From contig JAEZVF010000077.1 of assembly GCA_023443225.1 (NCBI GenBank), positions 1-64,000 on the forward strand: a stretch of DNA of 64,000 bases, written 5' to 3'. The notes below the pieces were generated by a model. It ran no database searches. It saw only the letters and a program-made list of their open reading frames with translations, and was not told the DNA's origin. Position 1 is the stretch's first letter; every line of letters starts with the position of its first letter. Positions 61,244-64,000 of this stretch are shown one piece after another. The translations under genes and the position numbers were made by a program. The stretch comes from Bacillota bacterium. Its GTDB lineage: Bacteria; Bacillota; Clostridia; Lachnospirales; Lachnospiraceae.

Positions 61244-61444
61244 ATGTTGGAAAATGGATTAGAAGAATGCAATTGTAAGAGAAAGAAATGTGAACGTCAT
61301 GGAAAATGTCAGGAATGTATGAATCACCATCAAACAAAGAAACGTCCCTCCCCGCCATATTGCAAACGCCTAGAACAAAAAGGAATCAAAAAAGCAAACA
61401 AACAAATTCATAATAATAAGGCATATAAATCAGAAGTACTATAA
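61244..61444 (+). CDS. Small Cys-rich protein, 66 residues
   Basis: MLENGLEECNCKRKKCERHG, then KCQECMNHHQTKKRPSPPYC. Six cysteines and three histidines cluster in residues 9-40, suggesting a metal site, followed by a basic tail. The pattern CxCxxxxCxxHGxCxxCxxHH with PPYC is one I have seen in small clostridial proteins of unknown function. GGAG is ten bases before the ATG. It lies between relA and apt on the opposite strand. Confidence 0.7.
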   Translation: MLENGLEECNCKRKKCERHGKCQECMNHHQTKKRPSPPYCKRLEQKGIKKANKQIHNNKAYKSEVL

Positions 61445-61517
61445 ATTCAATTCACAAGCCACAATAGCACAAGCGCTTATCTACGTTAGAATTTATAGTA
61501 CCATAATCTATTGACGT

Positions 61518-62042
61518 CTATTTGCCTTCATATTTAATAACTGCATCAACATCGTAACCTTTTAATTTTTGACGACCATTCAGTCCTTCTAGCTCCATCA
61601 GAAAAATAATTTTAATGACTTCTCCGCCCAAGCTTTCAATTAATTTTACAATTGCTTCAATGGTGCCACCAGTTGCAATTAAATCATCCACAATTACAAC
61701 CTTTTGTCCAGGTTTAATTGAATCTTTATGCATTTCAATTGTTGCAGTACCGTATTCTAAAGCATAATCCATTTCGATTGTTTCACAAGGTAGTTTTCCT
61801 TTCTTACGAACTGGAACAAAGGCCTTATTTAAATTATAAGCAATCGGAACTCCAAAAATAAATCCACGAGATTCTGGTCCTACGATAACATCGAACTCCA
61901 TCCCGTCAAGAAGTTCCTGCATTTGATCAATTGACATTTTTAAGCTATCTTTATTTTGTAATACACTGGTCACATCTCGGAAAACGATACCCGGTTCCGG
62001 AAAATCTGGTATGCTCCTTACATAATCTTCTATTTTTTTCAT
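61518..62042 (-). CDS. apt: Adenine phosphoribosyltransferase
   Basis: A 174-residue type I PRTase that converts adenine and PRPP to AMP. It has SIPDFPEPGIVFRDVTSVL near residue 10, VGPESRGFIFGVPIAYNL near 55, and the PRPP loop VIVDDLIATGGTIEAIV near 115. Its place beside relA and recJ is the common Firmicutes arrangement. Confidence 0.97.
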   Translation of the reverse strand: MKKIEDYVRSIPDFPEPGIVFRDVTSVLQNKDSLKMSIDQMQELLDGMEFDVIVGPESRGFIFGVPIAYNLNKAFVPVRKKGKLPCETIEMDYALEYGTATIEMHKDSIKPGQKVVIVDDLIATGGTIEAIVKLIESLGGEVIKIIFLMELEGLNGRQKLKGYDVDAVIKYEGK

Positions 62043-62170
62043 ATTAACCTCTTTTCTGCAACTTCAACACACCACAAGTTGAATTTTAATTTCTAAAATA
62101 CCAAGAATAATTATAACATCCTTCTGCATTAATATCAAACACTTATTGTTCCATAGAAAAGGAGACCATA

Positions 62171-62848
62171 ATGAATTCCAATATAAAAAGTTATCACCAG
62201 TTAAGTATCAAGAATTCAGTTATATGGAGTGCAAAATATGTTTGCGTAATTTTATTCACGGAAATCATTAATATAGCTATTGTACGCAAATATAACACCA
62301 CTTTGGAGCCATATATCAATTTCCTCTTATACCTTCTCCTTGGAATTTCCTTTTTTATAGTATTACGGCATCAGACTTCATTTAAAATAGATTTCTTTTA
62401 TCATACTACTGCTAAAAATATCTTGCTTTCCCTAGTATGTGCTATTCTTTTATATTTTTTCCTTGATAAAGGGATTGATCCGATTTTAGAAAACTACTTT
62501 CCCCAAAGTGAATCCGATTATCAGGATGCAATAAGGTCATTGGTTAAAACGCCTTACTTAAGTTTTCTACATGTCTGTATAGCCGCTCCAATCATCGAGG
62601 AGTTTCTAATGAGAGGATTCATTCTAGGTGGACTTCAAAAAAAATATGGTGTTTTGACTGCCTTATGTGTATCATCCATTTTATTTGCAATCTTACATTT
62701 TAATATGGTACAGACCTTGTCGGCACTATTCTGTGGTGTTATATTAGGGCTTCTATATCTAAAAACAGGCAGTCTTTTTTGTTGTATTCTTACCCATAGT
62801 ACGTATAATATGATATCCTATCTACTGGATATACTGGATATGTATTAG
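62171..62848 (+). CDS. CPBP family intramembrane metalloprotease
   Basis: A 225-residue membrane protein with about seven helices and the CPBP (Rce1-like) motifs APIIEEFLMRGFILGGLQ (EEFxxRG, near residue 140), ILFAILHFN near 178 and LTHSTYNMI near 210. Such proteins are glutamic intramembrane proteases linked to prenyl-peptide or bacteriocin processing and immunity; the target is unknown. AAAAGGAG lies eight bases before the ATG. It is inserted, on the plus strand, between apt and recJ. Confidence 0.88.
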   Translation: MNSNIKSYHQLSIKNSVIWSAKYVCVILFTEIINIAIVRKYNTTLEPYINFLLYLLLGISFFIVLRHQTSFKIDFFYHTTAKNILLSLVCAILLYFFLDKGIDPILENYFPQSESDYQDAIRSLVKTPYLSFLHVCIAAPIIEEFLMRGFILGGLQKKYGVLTALCVSSILFAILHFNMVQTLSALFCGVILGLLYLKTGSLFCCILTHSTYNMISYLLDILDMY

Positions 62849-62850
62849 TT

Positions 62851-64000
62851 CTAAGTTGCTATCCGGTAATTCTGGATAATAATCTGCGTACTGCGTCTGC
62901 CACCATATTCGTTAATACAAGGGTAATAAGTAACCGAAAAACGAATAGAATTGTCGCGATTTTGAAAGATTTTATCTACTTCTTCCTGTCCATAAGTATC
63001 AATAAGACATTTCAGGAAATCATCGATATTTCCAAAATACACGGCATCCATAACCCTTCCATACTCATTGACCAACAGAAGTTTTAGTACATTTGCATTG
63101 CGACCAAATATACTAGCCTTCCTGATTACTAGATTTCTTTCAGCGAATACCGGTTTTTGATTTCCTTTTCCGAAAGGCTCAAGATATTCCAATTCCATTA
63201 TTAGTTCTTCTGTGATATAGCCAAATGGCAAGGCAATATCAATTACAACTTTAGGTATCAGATCATCGTCACTTAATTCCGTATTTTGGTTTAAAGCTAT
63301 CCTTAAGGATTCAATCTTGTCGTACTCCAAAGCAAGTCCAGCCGCCATCGGATGACCGCCGAATTTAAGCAATAAATCTTTACATTTGGTAAGTTCTTCA
63401 TAGATATTATATTGCTCAATCGACCGGCAGGACCCTTTTACCTCATTATCGCCCTTGGTAAGAACTATGGCAGGTTTATTATATCGTTCCCTTAGCCTAC
63501 CTGCAATGATACCAGCTAAACTTTCATGACAATCATCCAAATATACTACTAAAACCTTATCCAGCTGCCTATCACTATTCTCAATGATTAGAATAGCTTC
63601 CTCCAGACCTTTTAAGGTCATATCTTTTCGTACATCATTTAATTGTTTTAATTCCTGGGATAGTTGAATCGCTTCTTCATTTGTTTTAGAAAGAAGAAGT
63701 TTTAGACCTTTCTTAGCAGTATCTAACCTTCCAGATGCATTTAAGCAGGGACCAATTATAAATCCAAGATGATATGCCGTTAGTGTGGATAAGTTTATGT
63801 TTGTCAGTTCGATTAAAGCCTTTAAACCTAGATTCTTCGTATTCCTTAACTGTTTGATACCGTTTTTAACTAATATTCTATTTTCGTCTATCAAGTCCAT
63901 AACATCGCAAACCGTAGCAATTGCTACGATTTCTATAAGCTCATACGCTTCTTGTTTATCTTTATTACACAGTTCATATAATGCAAGTACCAATTTGTAG
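62851..64000 (-). CDS. recJ: Single-stranded-DNA-specific exonuclease RecJ (5' end cut off)
   Basis: The C-terminal 383 codons of RecJ; the frame remains open to the window edge (a TTG at 63993 is not the real start). Visible are the DHH-linked segment VAIATVCDVMDLIDENR, GPCLNASGRLDTAKKG (motif V area), the DHHA1 region with FGGHPMAAGLALE and the C-terminal OB-like domain (FGYITEELIMELEYLEPFGKGN). RecJ degrades single-stranded DNA 5' to 3' in recombination and mismatch repair. Its missing N-terminus includes the DHH motif. Confidence 0.93.
   Translation of the reverse strand, partial: YKLVLALYELCNKDKQEAYELIEIVAIATVCDVMDLIDENRILVKNGIKQLRNTKNLGLKALIELTNINLSTLTAYHLGFIIGPCLNASGRLDTAKKGLKLLLSKTNEEAIQLSQELKQLNDVRKDMTLKGLEEAILIIENSDRQLDKVLVVYLDDCHESLAGIIAGRLRERYNKPAIVLTKGDNEVKGSCRSIEQYNIYEELTKCKDLLLKFGGHPMAAGLALEYDKIESLRIALNQNTELSDDDLIPKVVIDIALPFGYITEELIMELEYLEPFGKGNQKPVFAERNLVIRKASIFGRNANVLKLLLVNEYGRVMDAVYFGNIDDFLKCLIDTYGQEEVDKIFQNRDNSIRFSVTYYPCINEYGGRRSTQIIIQNYRIAT

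Noticed and set aside
63785..64000. Plus-strand ORF at the right edge
   Set aside because: Antisense to recJ, which has clear family motifs.

Overview
The window looks like chromosome from a low-GC, spore-forming member of the Clostridia, most likely a Lachnospiraceae relative of the Lachnoclostridium phytofermentans group. This is an inference from gene content (LL-diaminopimelate aminotransferase, glnA next to an ANTAR regulator, oxygen-independent HemZ, indolepyruvate:ferredoxin oxidoreductase, recJ-apt-relA order) and AT-rich intergenic DNA. No rRNA or tRNA gene was seen.

Layout. 1-284: 5' end of a group II intron (minus strand) sitting behind a terminator hairpin, plus a large inverted repeat. 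285-4769: lysine synthesis (dapL, dapF) and nitrogen assimilation (ANTAR antiterminator, glnA) with a promoter-terminator leader. 4810-14186: mixed genes, including an amidohydrolase, a SIMPL protein, an EAL phosphodiesterase, a hotdog thioesterase, a degenerate Fic protein, a polysaccharide deacetylase, and several low-complexity repeat proteins of the kind often found on spores. 14240-15735: an IS110-family element with a structured 5' end that may encode a bridge RNA. 15913-29932: a 14-kb minus-strand locus for chitobiose. It holds a GH94 phosphorylase, a hexose-phosphate mutase, a YesM/YesN-type two-component pair, an ABC importer without its ATPase, a chemoreceptor, NagB and NagA. Together these can sense, import, phosphorolyse and convert chitobiose to fructose-6-phosphate.

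30219-36930: LysM-SleB hydrolase, an XRE/DUF3796/M23 cluster with a palindromic operator, a possible C-rich-loop small RNA, upp, galM, and a TetR/FMN-binding/flavodoxin cluster. 37525-40376: a cobalamin riboswitch leading into a DUF4430 lipid- or membrane-anchored protein and an ECF-type membrane protein, converging on a RACo-like corrinoid activator whose ribosome binding site lies directly behind a terminator hairpin. 40538-41501: cold shock protein and a phage-type regulator. 41593-49058: an aryl-pyruvate fermentation operon (sodium:solute symporter, two PaaK-type CoA ligases, IorA, IorB, two ACT proteins). 49229-50955: DUF1294 protein, a complete small plus-strand transcription unit carrying a frameshifted 65-codon ORF, and a TipA-type MerR regulator with its 19-bp-spacer promoter. 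51094-64000: the conserved clostridial housekeeping block aspS, hisS, HD-GYP, hemZ, glyoxalase-like hydrolase, relA, apt, recJ (cut by the window edge), interrupted by a Cys-rich small gene and a CPBP protease gene on the other strand.

The most unusual signal is a dispersed leader sequence. The 16-mer ATAGAAAGGATGCCAC occurs three times (near 9577, 53377 and 35876), each time just upstream of the start codon of an unrelated gene (thioesterase, Dabb protein, TetR). Two of the copies also share about 35 bases ending at the ribosome binding site and can form a GCCAC/GTGGC stem. Other points of interest are the possible IS110 bridge RNA and junction promoter, a related pair of inverted-repeat elements (2464-2705 and 55625-55716), the glnA attenuator, and the frameshifted small gene. 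All functional calls come from reading the sequence and knowledge of the families; no database search was run.
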